Below are positions 46,876-54,729 of a stretch of 64,000 nt of DNA, piece by piece. Every line of letters begins with the position of its first letter. The stretch's first letter is position 1. The stretch comes from Leifsonia sp. Root1293 (GTDB lineage Bacteria > Actinomycetota > Actinomycetes > Actinomycetales > Microbacteriaceae), in NCBI RefSeq assembly GCF_001425325.1, contig NZ_LMEH01000002.1:929249-993248 (forward strand), in the 5' to 3' direction. The notes under the pieces were generated by a model. It was given only the letters and a program-made list of their open reading frames with translations. It did no database searches and was not told where the DNA came from. The position numbers and the translations under genes are program-made.

Positions 46876-46950
46876 ACCCTCGAATGGGGGACACGTTGAT
46901 GCAGGCGCGCAGGGGTAGGCAGAACGGATGCCGCCCGCTAGCGTCGAGGA

Positions 46951-47397
46951 ATGGCCATTCCGCAGCGCTACTCACTCGTCACGCTCGGCGTCGCCGACGT
47001 CATCGCCGCCACGGCGTTCTACCGCTCGCTCGGCTGGGAGCCGGCGCCGTCGTCCGTCGAGGGGGAGGTCACCTTCTTCTCGACGCCCGGGGGAGTGCTC
47101 GCGCTCTGGTCGACGGCCGAGCTGGCGAAGGATGCCGCAACCTCGACGATGCACGCCAACGCTCCGGCGTTCCGTGCCGTCGCGCTCGCCATCAACGTGG
47201 CCTCCCGCGAGGAGGTCGACGACGCCGTCGGCGAGTGGATGGCTCTGGGCGGCTCGGTGTCGAAGGTGCCCACGGAGACGGAGTGGGGCGGCTACAGCGG
47301 CTATGTCGCCGATCCCGACGGCAACCTCTGGGAGATCGCGCACAACCCGTTCTGGCCTCTCGACGAGCGCGGACTGCCCGTCCTCGCCAGCGAGTAG
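46951..47397 (+). CDS. VOC (glyoxalase/dioxygenase) superfamily protein
   Basis: 148 residues, one VOC module: two beta-alpha-beta-beta-beta units, with [22 protein letters not shown] at the start and [19 protein letters not shown] near the end, whose Glu is a usual metal ligand. Small single-module members include antibiotic-binding proteins and lyases; the role here is unknown. It is divergent from the phosphatase gene. Confidence 0.88.
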   Translation: MAIPQRYSLVTLGVADVIAATAFYRSLGWEPAPSSVEGEVTFFSTPGGVLALWSTAELAKDAATSTMHANAPAFRAVALAINVASREEVDDAVGEWMALGGSVSKVPTETEWGGYSGYVADPDGNLWEIAHNPFWPLDERGLPVLASE

Positions 47398-47442
47398 CCG
47401 GCAGGGGAGAGTGCCGGCTCGCGCGCGGATAGACTGGTATCC

Positions 47443-48939
47443 GTGACTTCTCCGGCCCCCATCGACGTCGTCCTCATCGGCGGCGGCATCATGAGCGCGA
47501 CGCTCGGCACCCTCATCAAGCAGGTCCAGCCCGACTGGACGATCCGCGCCTATGAGCGCCTGGGCGACGTCGCCCAGGAGAGCTCGAACCCGTGGAACAA
47601 CGCGGGAACGGGCCACGCCGCCCTCTGCGAACTGAACTACATGCCCGAGGGCAAGGACGGGTCGGTCGACCCCGCCAAGGCCATCAGCATCAACGAGCAA
47701 TTCCAGGTGAGCCGCCAGCTCTGGTCGCACCTGGTGTCGACCGGCGCGCTGCCCGAGCCGTCGACGTTCATCAACACGACGCCGCACATGACCTTCGTGC
47801 ACGGCCGCAAGAACATCGAGTACCTGCGCCGCCGCCACGATGCACTCAAGGACCAGCCCTTGTTCGAGGGCATGGAGTTCAGCGACGACCCGGCCAAGAT
47901 CACGGAGTGGACGCCGCTCATCACGCGCAGGCGCAACAAGCGCCAGCGCATCGCCGCCACCCGCATCGAGTCGGGAACGGATGTCGACTTCGGCTCGCTC
48001 ACGCACTCGATGTTCGCCGACCTCACCAAGAACGGCGGCGAGCTCTACCTCAATCACCAGGTCACGGGGCTGAAGCGCGCCAAGGACGGCACGTGGCGGG
48101 TCAAGGTCGTGAACGGCGTCGGTCGCACCCGGAGCGAGGTGCACGCCCGCTTCGTGTTCGTCGGTGCCGGCGGCGGCGCTCTCGCGCTGCTCCAGCACTC
48201 CGGCATCCCCGAGGTGCAGGGCTTCGGCGGCTTCCCGATCAGCGGGCAGTTCCTCAAGACCTCCAACCCCGCCGTGGTCGCCCAGCACAAGGCCAAGGTC
48301 TACGGGAAGGCCGGCGTCGGTGCCCCACCCATGTCGGTGCCGCACCTCGACACCCGTGTCGTCGACGGTGAGACGTCGCTGCTGTTCGGGCCGTACGCGG
48401 GCTTCACCCCCAAGTTCCTCAAGACCTCCACCTGGTTCGACCTGCCGTTCAGCATCCGGTGGCACAACATCTGGCCGATGCTCGCCGTCGCGTTCCACAA
48501 CTTCGACCTCATGAAGTACCTGATCGGGGAGCTCGCGGCCGACCGACGCAAGAAGATGAACGCGCTGCGCGAGTTCATGCCCACTGCGAAGGACGAGGAC
48601 TGGGAGCTCATCACGGCCGGTCAGCGCGTGCAGGTGATGAAGAAGGACGAGAAGGCCGGAGGCGTGCTGCAGTTCGGCACCGAGGTCATCACCGGCGCTG
48701 ACGGCACCATCGCCGGCCTCCTCGGTGCGTCTCCGGGGGCCTCGACGGCTGCGCCCATCATGCTCGACATCATGAAGCGCTGTTTCCCGACGGAGTACCC
48801 CTCGTGGGAGCCGAAGCTGCGCGAGATGATCCCGAGCCTCGGCACCACGCTGAACGACAAGCCCGAGGTCGCAGCGGCCTCGCTGGCGTCGACGGCTGCC
48901 ACTCTCGGGCTGCCGACGCCGCAGAAGGCGCTCGTCTAG
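47443..48939 (+). CDS. mqo: Malate:quinone oxidoreductase
   Basis: 498 residues, standard Mqo length. The FAD motif DVVLIGGGIMSATLGTLIK opens the protein; SSNPWNNAGTGHAALCELNY, FVGAGGGALALLQHSGIPE and GFGGFPISGQFL are typical Mqo regions. It is a membrane-associated FAD enzyme that oxidises malate and reduces menaquinone, replacing or adding to NAD malate dehydrogenase in the citric acid cycle of many actinobacteria. GTG start. A repeat array follows its stop. Confidence 0.96.
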   Translation: MTSPAPIDVVLIGGGIMSATLGTLIKQVQPDWTIRAYERLGDVAQESSNPWNNAGTGHAALCELNYMPEGKDGSVDPAKAISINEQFQVSRQLWSHLVSTGALPEPSTFINTTPHMTFVHGRKNIEYLRRRHDALKDQPLFEGMEFSDDPAKITEWTPLITRRRNKRQRIAATRIESGTDVDFGSLTHSMFADLTKNGGELYLNHQVTGLKRAKDGTWRVKVVNGVGRTRSEVHARFVFVGAGGGALALLQHSGIPEVQGFGGFPISGQFLKTSNPAVVAQHKAKVYGKAGVGAPPMSVPHLDTRVVDGETSLLFGPYAGFTPKFLKTSTWFDLPFSIRWHNIWPMLAVAFHNFDLMKYLIGELAADRRKKMNALREFMPTAKDEDWELITAGQRVQVMKKDEKAGGVLQFGTEVITGADGTIAGLLGASPGASTAAPIMLDIMKRCFPTEYPSWEPKLREMIPSLGTTLNDKPEVAAASLASTAATLGLPTPQKALV

Positions 48940-48954
48940 CCTCACCCGGCCCCC

Positions 48955-49086
48955 GCTGGTCGAGTAGCGCCCGAGCGCAGCGAGGTCGCCCCCGCTGGTC
49001 GAGTAGCGCCCGAGCGCAGCGAGGTCGCCCCCCCCCCCGTTGGTCGAGTAGCGCCCGAGCGCAGCGAGGTCGCGTATCGAGACCAC
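48955..49086. repeat. Tandem GGTCGAGTAGC repeat array with C11 tract
   Basis: Three copies of a unit beginning GCTGGTCGAGTAGCGCCCGA start at 48955, 48994 and 49039 (GTTGGTCG in the last). The last runs on to GCGTATCGAGACCAC. A run of eleven C (49028-49038) separates copies two and three. The same family occurs at 4723-4904, but here no complementary return arm follows. It starts 16 bases after the mqo stop. Confidence 0.85.
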
Positions 49087-49106
49087 CCCTCGAACCGCTT
49101 CGGCTC

Positions 49107-49155
49107 TGGACAGCTCCCAGCCCTCCCTGCTATCGTCGACCCCGCTATGAAGTAG
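49107..49155 (+). promoter_or_regulatory. Promoter and two-codon upstream ORF of the ABC-F gene
   Basis: TGGACA (49107-49112), an 18-base spacer and extended -10 TGCTATCGT (box 49131-49136) form a good promoter. Four to twelve bases after the expected start of transcription lies ATG AAG TAG (49147-49155), a two-codon reading frame. About 180 bases of leader with GC-rich inverted repeats follow up to the ABC-F start at 49334. ABC-F resistance genes are often controlled by ribosome stalling on tiny leader ORFs, so attenuation is plausible. Confidence 0.5.
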
Positions 49156-49333
49156 ATCAGCCGTCCTGTCCCGCGCCCGAGGCGCCGTCGACGTTCGGCC
49201 TACCCACCCGCATCCATCACCTGGCTTCGGCGTGCGCCATTCGCACCCACCCTGTGACGCGGGTCGTTCGCGAACCCTCATCGACGGCGGATGCCCCCGC
49301 GGGACCCTTCCTCATCACAGAAGGGTCGTCTTC

Positions 49334-51109
49334 ATGCGAGCCCCAGTCATCCACTCAGACCACCTCCGCCTCGACGGCGTCTCCCACGGCTACGGCGATC
49401 GCCGCGTGCTCAGCGACATCGGCTTCAGTGTCGGCCGGGGACAGCGCGTCGGCCTGATCGGCGAGAACGGCGCCGGGAAGTCCACGCTGCTCCGCATCAT
49501 CGCCGGCGTCGAGATGCCCGACCAGGGCGTTCTCACTCGGCCGATGCGTACCGGCATCCTCTGGCAGGAGGTCCAGTTCCGGCCGAGCGACACCATCGGC
49601 GCCGTCTTCGAGGAGGCGTTGGCGGAGATGCGCGCCATCGGGCGCGAACTCGACGCTGCGGCATCCGCCCTCGCCGACGACCTCGGATCCCGAGCAGCGC
49701 CCGAGCGCTATGCCGCTGCCCTCGACGCCGCCGAACGGGCCGACATCTGGGGAGCCGACGCCCGTCGCGACGTACTGCGCGAGGGCCTCGGCGTTTCGGC
49801 GCTGCCGCTCGACCGGCGTCTGGACGAGGTGTCCGGCGGACAACGCAGCCGCGTCGCATTGGCGGCACTCCTGCTCCGGCGCCCGGATGCCCTGCTCCTC
49901 GACGAGCCGACCAACCATCTCGACGACGCCGCAGCGGAGTTCCTCGAACGGCAGCTGCGTGACTGGACGGGACCCGTGCTGTTCGCCAGCCACGACCGCG
50001 CCTTCCTCGACGCCGTGGCCACCGGGCTGGTCGACCTCGATGCTGCGCGCACACCGCACTCGCCATCCACATGTACGAGTCAGCGGAGTTCAGGCGCCCC
50101 GCGGCGCGGATCCCGCCCCGGAAGCCCGTCTTCCGCGGCGAAATCCGCTGACTCGTACGCGGCGGCATCCGTCACCGTGTTCGGAGGCCGCTTCAGCGAG
50201 TACCTCGACCACAAGGCGGCGGAGCGCGATCGATGGGAGAGGCAGTACGTCGACGAGCAGGAGGAGCTCGCTCGCCTGCGCCATGCCGTCGCCATCACGA
50301 CGCGCACCGTCGCTCACGGCCGGGGTCCGCGCGACAACGACAAGTTCATCCACGGTTTCAAGGGAGCTCGCAACGACCAGGCCATCTCCCGTCGCGTGCA
50401 CAACGCGGAAGGACGCCTGAGCGTGCTCGAGCGCGAGCAGGTGCGCAAGCCGCCGGCTCCTCTCGTCTTCGCGGGCATTCCGCGCGGATCCCAGGCATTC
50501 GGCGACGAGACGGGTCTGCTCATGCAGGCGACGGGCCTCGCCGTCCCCGACCGCCTCGCCCCGCTCGACCTGCGGGTGGAGCCGCAGACGCGACTCCTGG
50601 TGACGGGCGCGAACGGGGCCGGGAAGTCGACCCTGCTGGGAGTGCTCGCGGGCCGCATCGGTTGCGGTGACGGGATGCTCCAGCGACGACGCGGCCTGCG
50701 CGTCGGCCTGCTCGAACAGGACGTGCGTTTTCCCGACCCCACCCTCTCCGCTCGTGCGGTCTACGCATCGGTGCTGGGGGAGCGGCGGGCTGAGCAGGTG
50801 CCGCTGTCGAGCCTCGGACTCGTCGCCCCGCGAGACGAGAACCGGCCCGTCGGAGCTCTCTCCGTGGGTCAGCAGCGCCGGCTCGCCCTGGCATTGGTGA
50901 TCGCGAAGCCGCCGCACCTGTTCCTGCTCGACGAGCCGACGAACCATCTGTCCCTGGGCCTCGCAACCGACCTGGAGCAGGCGCTCGGCACCTACCCCGG
51001 TGCCGTCGTCATCGCCAGCCACGACCGCTGGCTGCGCAGACGATGGAACGGCCCGGTGCTGAGCCTGCGTCGGGTGACGGATGCCGCCCTCGCCGTGGCC
51101 GCCGGCTGA
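49334..51109 (+). CDS. ABC-F protein, antibiotic ribosome-protection type
   Basis: 591 residues with two ABC ATPase domains and no membrane helices. Domain 1: Walker A GENGAGKST, signature VSGGQRSRVALA, Walker B LLLDEPTNHLDD. Domain 2: GANGAGKST, degenerate signature LSVGQQRRLALA, LLDEPTNHLS. ABC-F proteins bind the ribosomal E site and can displace drugs; this short-linker actinobacterial form is near the TlrC/LmrC/OleB group in layout (macrolides, lincosamides), but the drug is not known. GAAGGG supports the ATG at 49334. A palindromic element adds about 29 residues (247-275) just after domain 1. Confidence 0.88.
   Translation: MRAPVIHSDHLRLDGVSHGYGDRRVLSDIGFSVGRGQRVGLIGENGAGKSTLLRIIAGVEMPDQGVLTRPMRTGILWQEVQFRPSDTIGAVFEEALAEMRAIGRELDAAASALADDLGSRAAPERYAAALDAAERADIWGADARRDVLREGLGVSALPLDRRLDEVSGGQRSRVALAALLLRRPDALLLDEPTNHLDDAAAEFLERQLRDWTGPVLFASHDRAFLDAVATGLVDLDAARTPHSPSTCTSQRSSGAPRRGSRPGSPSSAAKSADSYAAASVTVFGGRFSEYLDHKAAERDRWERQYVDEQEELARLRHAVAITTRTVAHGRGPRDNDKFIHGFKGARNDQAISRRVHNAEGRLSVLEREQVRKPPAPLVFAGIPRGSQAFGDETGLLMQATGLAVPDRLAPLDLRVEPQTRLLVTGANGAGKSTLLGVLAGRIGCGDGMLQRRRGLRVGLLEQDVRFPDPTLSARAVYASVLGERRAEQVPLSSLGLVAPRDENRPVGALSVGQQRRLALALVIAKPPHLFLLDEPTNHLSLGLATDLEQALGTYPGAVVIASHDRWLRRRWNGPVLSLRRVTDAALAVAAG
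50073..50158. repeat. In-frame palindromic element inside the ABC-F gene
   Basis: Perfect 15-bp inverted repeats GTACGAGTCAGCGGA (50073-50087) and TCCGCTGACTCGTAC (50144-50158) enclose 56 GC-rich bases. The element is translated through as a Ser/Pro/Arg-rich loop (Cys247-Tyr275) between the end of the first ATPase domain and the VFGGRFSEYLDHKAAERDRW linker, where ABC-F proteins usually have no insertion. It looks like a small mobile or REP-type palindrome that kept the frame. Confidence 0.75.
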
Positions 51110-51207
51110 GCGGGCGGGCTCCTCCCCAAGATCCGCGCGCTCAGCCGGCATTCGACATCCCGGCGGCGCGTCTTGCCATTGTTTCGAAGGCGTGTTCGAA
51201 TGAATGC

Positions 51208-53259
51208 ATGCGGTGGAGCAATCAGGAACTGGGCGTCGAGAACGCCGACGCGCTGCCCGGGCTGGCCAAGTTGAACAATCTGGTGCGCTCGGTGCGCACT
51301 CCCGAGTTTGCGGGCATGACCTTCCACGAGGTGCTCGCGAAGTCCGCGCTGAACAAGCTGCCGGTGCAGAGCCAGGTTCCCATGGAGTGGACGATCAATC
51401 CCTACAGGGGCTGCAGCCACGCATGTGCCTACTGCCTGCATCCTGACACGCTGGTTCTCATGGCTGATGGGCGCCAACGCCCGCTCCGAGATGTCGCGGT
51501 CGGCGATGCCATCATCGGCACCGAGACCAGAGGGCGATACCGGCGCTACGTGGAGACGCGCGTGTCGGCGAAGTGGGCAACGAGGAAGCCGGCATGCCGC
51601 GTCGTTCTCGCGGACGGCACCGAGATCATCGCGAGCGGTGATCACCGCTTCCTCACCGAGCGAGGGTGGAAGCATGTCACTGGATCGATGACGGGACCGA
51701 CGCAGCGCCCATACCTGACGGCGAACAACAAGCTGATGGGGTTCGGCAAGGGGGTCGCTGTGGCCGCAACCGATATCGAGGCCGCTGACTACCGCCATGG
51801 ATACCTCACTGGGATGATCCGGGGTGACGGCATGATGTTGCGCCGGGAGTATGCGAGACGGGTTGGCCATCCGTATGTCGCCAGCCGCTTCCGCCTGGCG
51901 CTGGCGGACATCGAGGCCCTCACGCGCACCCGTCGCTTCATGGCTTCGGAGGGTGTCCCGACGTTCCTGAGGGAGTTCTCCCCGGCGACGGACACCCGGC
52001 GGAGGATGAACGCCATCTTCACCAGCAAGAGCGCGCACTACGACCGGATCGGAGATCTCATCCGCTGGCAGGCCGCTCCGTCCGCCGAATGGCAGGCCGG
52101 CTATCTCGGCGGCATTTTCGATGCCGAGGGTAGTTGTTCCAGGGGCATCCTGCGCATCAGCAATTCCGACGAGCGGATCCTGAGGGAAGTTGAGAGCGCC
52201 TGCTCGACCCATGGGCTGACAACGGTGAGAGAAGGCCCGAATGCGATCGGGGTATCGAACATCCGGGTGACGGGCGGTCTTCCCGCGCGAGACCGGTTCT
52301 TCAGGATCGCTCAGCCAGCCATCACCCGCAAACTCGCACTCGTCGGTGCTGCCGTGAAGTCCGACGCGAAGCTCGAGGTGATTTCAATCGAGCCGCTGGA
52401 CGAAATAATCGACATGCTCGACATCACCACGGGCACCGGCGACTTCGTGGCGAATGGCGTGATCAGCCACAACTGCTTCGCCCGCCCCACGCACACCTAC
52501 CTCGACCTCGACGGCGGCGACGACTTCGACCGCCAGATCATCGTGAAGGTGAACGTGGCCGAGGTGCTGCGCAAGGAGCTCAACCGCCCGAGCTGGAAGC
52601 GCGACGCCGTCGCCCTCGGCACCAACACCGACCCCTACCAGCGCGCCGAAGGCCGCTACGCGCTCATGCCGGGCATCATCGGCGCGCTCGCCGACACCGG
52701 AACCCCGTTCAGCATCCTCACCAAGGGAACACTGCTGCGCCGCGATCTCCCCCTGCTGGCGGATGCCGCCACACGCGTGCCCGTCGACATCGCGATGTCG
52801 ATCGCCGTCTACGACGATGAACTGCAACAGTCGGTCGAACCGGGGACACCGACCACGAAGGCGCGGCTCGCCACCGTCACCGCCGTGCGGGACGCCGGCC
52901 TCGACTGCAGCGTCTTCATGATGCCGATCCTCCCGTTCCTGACCGACACCATCGCCCATCTCGATGAGGCGATGCGGCAGGCGAAGGAGGCCGGAGCCAC
53001 GGGCGTGGTGCACTCGGCACTGCACCTGAAGCCCGGTGTCAAGGAGTGGTACTTCCTCTGGCTCGGACGAGAGCATCCCGAGTTGCTGCCCAAGTACCGG
53101 GCGATGTACCGCGGAACCTATGCGCCGAAGGAGTACCGCACCTGGCTCGCCGAGAGGGTGGCTCCGTTGGTGCGCAAGCACGGCCTGAACCGCACCAGAC
53201 TCTCGCCGAACACCGGGGGAGTGCTCTCCCGTTCCGATCCGGAGCCGACCCTGTTCTGA
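51208..53259 (+). CDS. Rv2578c-family radical SAM protein, interrupted by an intein
   Basis: 683 residues as translated, 336 after removal of the intein (76-422). The extein has NPYRGCSHACAYC...CFARPTHTYLD: Cys69, Cys73 and, after splicing, Cys423 make the CxxxCxxC motif that binds the 4Fe-4S cluster and SAM. GTNTDPYQRAEGRYALMPGI and FMMPILPFLTDTIAHL are typical of this SplB-like family, whose reaction is unknown. The ATG at 51208 gives MRWSNQELG, like other members. It stands alone between the ABC-F gene and the signalling operon. Confidence 0.9.
   Translation: MRWSNQELGVENADALPGLAKLNNLVRSVRTPEFAGMTFHEVLAKSALNKLPVQSQVPMEWTINPYRGCSHACAYCLHPDTLVLMADGRQRPLRDVAVGDAIIGTETRGRYRRYVETRVSAKWATRKPACRVVLADGTEIIASGDHRFLTERGWKHVTGSMTGPTQRPYLTANNKLMGFGKGVAVAATDIEAADYRHGYLTGMIRGDGMMLRREYARRVGHPYVASRFRLALADIEALTRTRRFMASEGVPTFLREFSPATDTRRRMNAIFTSKSAHYDRIGDLIRWQAAPSAEWQAGYLGGIFDAEGSCSRGILRISNSDERILREVESACSTHGLTTVREGPNAIGVSNIRVTGGLPARDRFFRIAQPAITRKLALVGAAVKSDAKLEVISIEPLDEIIDMLDITTGTGDFVANGVISHNCFARPTHTYLDLDGGDDFDRQIIVKVNVAEVLRKELNRPSWKRDAVALGTNTDPYQRAEGRYALMPGIIGALADTGTPFSILTKGTLLRRDLPLLADAATRVPVDIAMSIAVYDDELQQSVEPGTPTTKARLATVTAVRDAGLDCSVFMMPILPFLTDTIAHLDEAMRQAKEAGATGVVHSALHLKPGVKEWYFLWLGREHPELLPKYRAMYRGTYAPKEYRTWLAERVAPLVRKHGLNRTRLSPNTGGVLSRSDPEPTLF
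51433..52473 (+). mobile_element. LAGLIDADG homing-endonuclease intein
   Basis: 347 residues, Cys76 to Asn422. Splicing blocks are complete: N-terminal CLHPDTLVLMADG, block B GDHRFLT with His146, block F VISIEPLDEIIDMLDI, and C-terminal GVISHN followed by Cys423 as +1 nucleophile. The endonuclease has both LAGLIDADG helices, YLTGMIRGDG (Asp207) and YLGGIFDAEGS (Asp305), with their acidic residues, so it may still cut DNA. Codon use is less G/C-biased than in the host gene (for example an ATA codon in EIIDM), in keeping with horizontal spread. Confidence 0.93.
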
Positions 53260-53350
53260 CCGTCTCAGGGCGCGTTGCAGGCGGGCGCGAGTGCCCCATT
53301 GGCCGTCCGTTCTCTGATTCTGTCCCCCGAACGCTCGCGGACCGTCCCAG

Positions 53351-53382
53351 AGCGGGGTACATTTCGAGGTAAAGCGGGGTAC
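53351..53382 (+). promoter_or_regulatory. Direct repeats upstream of the signalling operon
   Basis: AGCGGGGTAC occurs at 53351-53360 and 53373-53382, 22 bases (two helical turns) apart, about 45 bases before the first gene. This spacing suits tandem binding of a LuxR-type regulator, perhaps the one encoded in the operon. Confidence 0.45.
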
Positions 53383-53427
53383 GGCTCGTCCCCATGCGCT
53401 GGAATGGACCTCGAGGGGGTGCTCACT

Positions 53428-54729
53428 GTGACGCTCGGACTGCCGAACCACCTCATCGCACCGACGATGAGTCGCGTCATCGCGCGCGCCGCGCACTGGT
53501 TCGGCCTGGTCTGCCTCGCAGGAGCCCTCACCGCGATCGTCTCGCTCAGCCTGGCGCATCCGCATGACGGACTCTGGCCGACCATCCTCGCCATCATCCC
53601 GATGGCGATCCTGCTCATCACACTGACCCGACACCACACGGTGCTCGCCACGGTCGGATACCTCGTGGTGGGCTCGGCGTGCACCTACCTGTACGCCGTC
53701 ACGATCCTGAGCGACAGCCTGCTCTTCCCGACCACCGACCTGTTCATCGTCGCGCTGCCGGTGATGGCCCTGGTCATGGTGGGCGGGGCGGGAGCCAGCG
53801 CCCTGGTCGGCCTGGTCTGGAGCACCCTCGGCCTCATTCTCGGCGAGTCCGCGGTGCTCCTGGCTGCCGCGACGACGGGCGTCGAATACCGCATCGACCC
53901 CTTCGCGCCGGCGACGTACCTCCTGATCGCCATCGTGCTGCTCGCGACGACGTTCGACAGCGGCCGCGCGAAGTCCGCTCAGCAGTTCATCCACCAGGCA
54001 TCCCGCCGCGACAGTGCGCTCACCGCCCGACGCGAGCTGGGCTCGCGCGCCACGGCGTTGCTGCACGACACGGCGCTCAGTCACCTGGTGGCCGTCGCAT
54101 CGGCGCAGCCGGGACCCATCGACCCCCGTCTGCGTTCGATGATCGCCCAAGACCTCGAACGCATCATCGGTCAGGACTGGCTGCTCTCGCGCGACGCCAT
54201 CACCACAGGTTCCGCCGACTGGCTCGCGACTCCTCTCGCTGCGGCGATCTCCGCAGCACGCGCCCAGGGGCTGTCCATCGACGTCTCCGGGGACCGATCC
54301 GTCGTCCACCGGCTCGACGCCGACAGAGCAGAGGCGCTCGGCCTCGCCGTCACCCAGTGCCTCATCAACGTGCTGAGGCACTCAGGAGTGACGGATGCCG
54401 ACGTCTCGGTCAGTGCAGACGATGAGGAGGTGGTGGTGGCGGTGACGGATGCCGGGATCGGCTTCGTACCGTCGGAGACCGGCGCGCTCCGGATCGGGCT
54501 GCGCCACTCCGTGCTCGCTCGAGTCGAGGCCGCCGGCGGTTCCGTGCGGGTGTGGTCGACCCCGGGGTCGGGAACGAGCGTCGTGATCGCGCTGCCGGTC
54601 GAGCAGAGAGCAGGCCGTGCAGACCAGCAAGCGGTGAAGCAGGCGTCCACGCAGACATCGCCGTCGGCGTCGAGGTCGGCGTCGCACTCCGTCTCGGATC
54701 TCCCTTCAGCCGACGGAGCCGCATCGTGA
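53428..54729 (+). CDS. Membrane histidine kinase (HisKA_3-like)
   Basis: 433 residues from a GTG at 53428 (GAGGGGG eight bases upstream; ATG at 53404 is an alternative). Six predicted helices (about 22-175) precede a dimerisation helix with LLHDTALSHL (His213) and an HATPase domain: N box VTQCLINVLRHSG (Asn314), G1 DAGIGF (Asp341), then GSGTSVVIALP. The C-terminal tail (about 392-433) is Ser/Gln/Ala-rich. It is the only catalytically complete kinase of the operon; its stop overlaps the GTG of the next gene. Confidence 0.85.
   Translation: MTLGLPNHLIAPTMSRVIARAAHWFGLVCLAGALTAIVSLSLAHPHDGLWPTILAIIPMAILLITLTRHHTVLATVGYLVVGSACTYLYAVTILSDSLLFPTTDLFIVALPVMALVMVGGAGASALVGLVWSTLGLILGESAVLLAAATTGVEYRIDPFAPATYLLIAIVLLATTFDSGRAKSAQQFIHQASRRDSALTARRELGSRATALLHDTALSHLVAVASAQPGPIDPRLRSMIAQDLERIIGQDWLLSRDAITTGSADWLATPLAAAISAARAQGLSIDVSGDRSVVHRLDADRAEALGLAVTQCLINVLRHSGVTDADVSVSADDEEVVVAVTDAGIGFVPSETGALRIGLRHSVLARVEAAGGSVRVWSTPGSGTSVVIALPVEQRAGRADQQAVKQASTQTSPSASRSASHSVSDLPSADGAAS

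Noticed and set aside
46972-49281. Very long open frame on the minus strand across the VOC and mqo genes
   Set aside because: It mirrors two clear plus-strand genes; the product is Arg/Gly/Glu-rich and shows no motif. Such antisense frames are expected in GC-rich DNA with G/C third positions.
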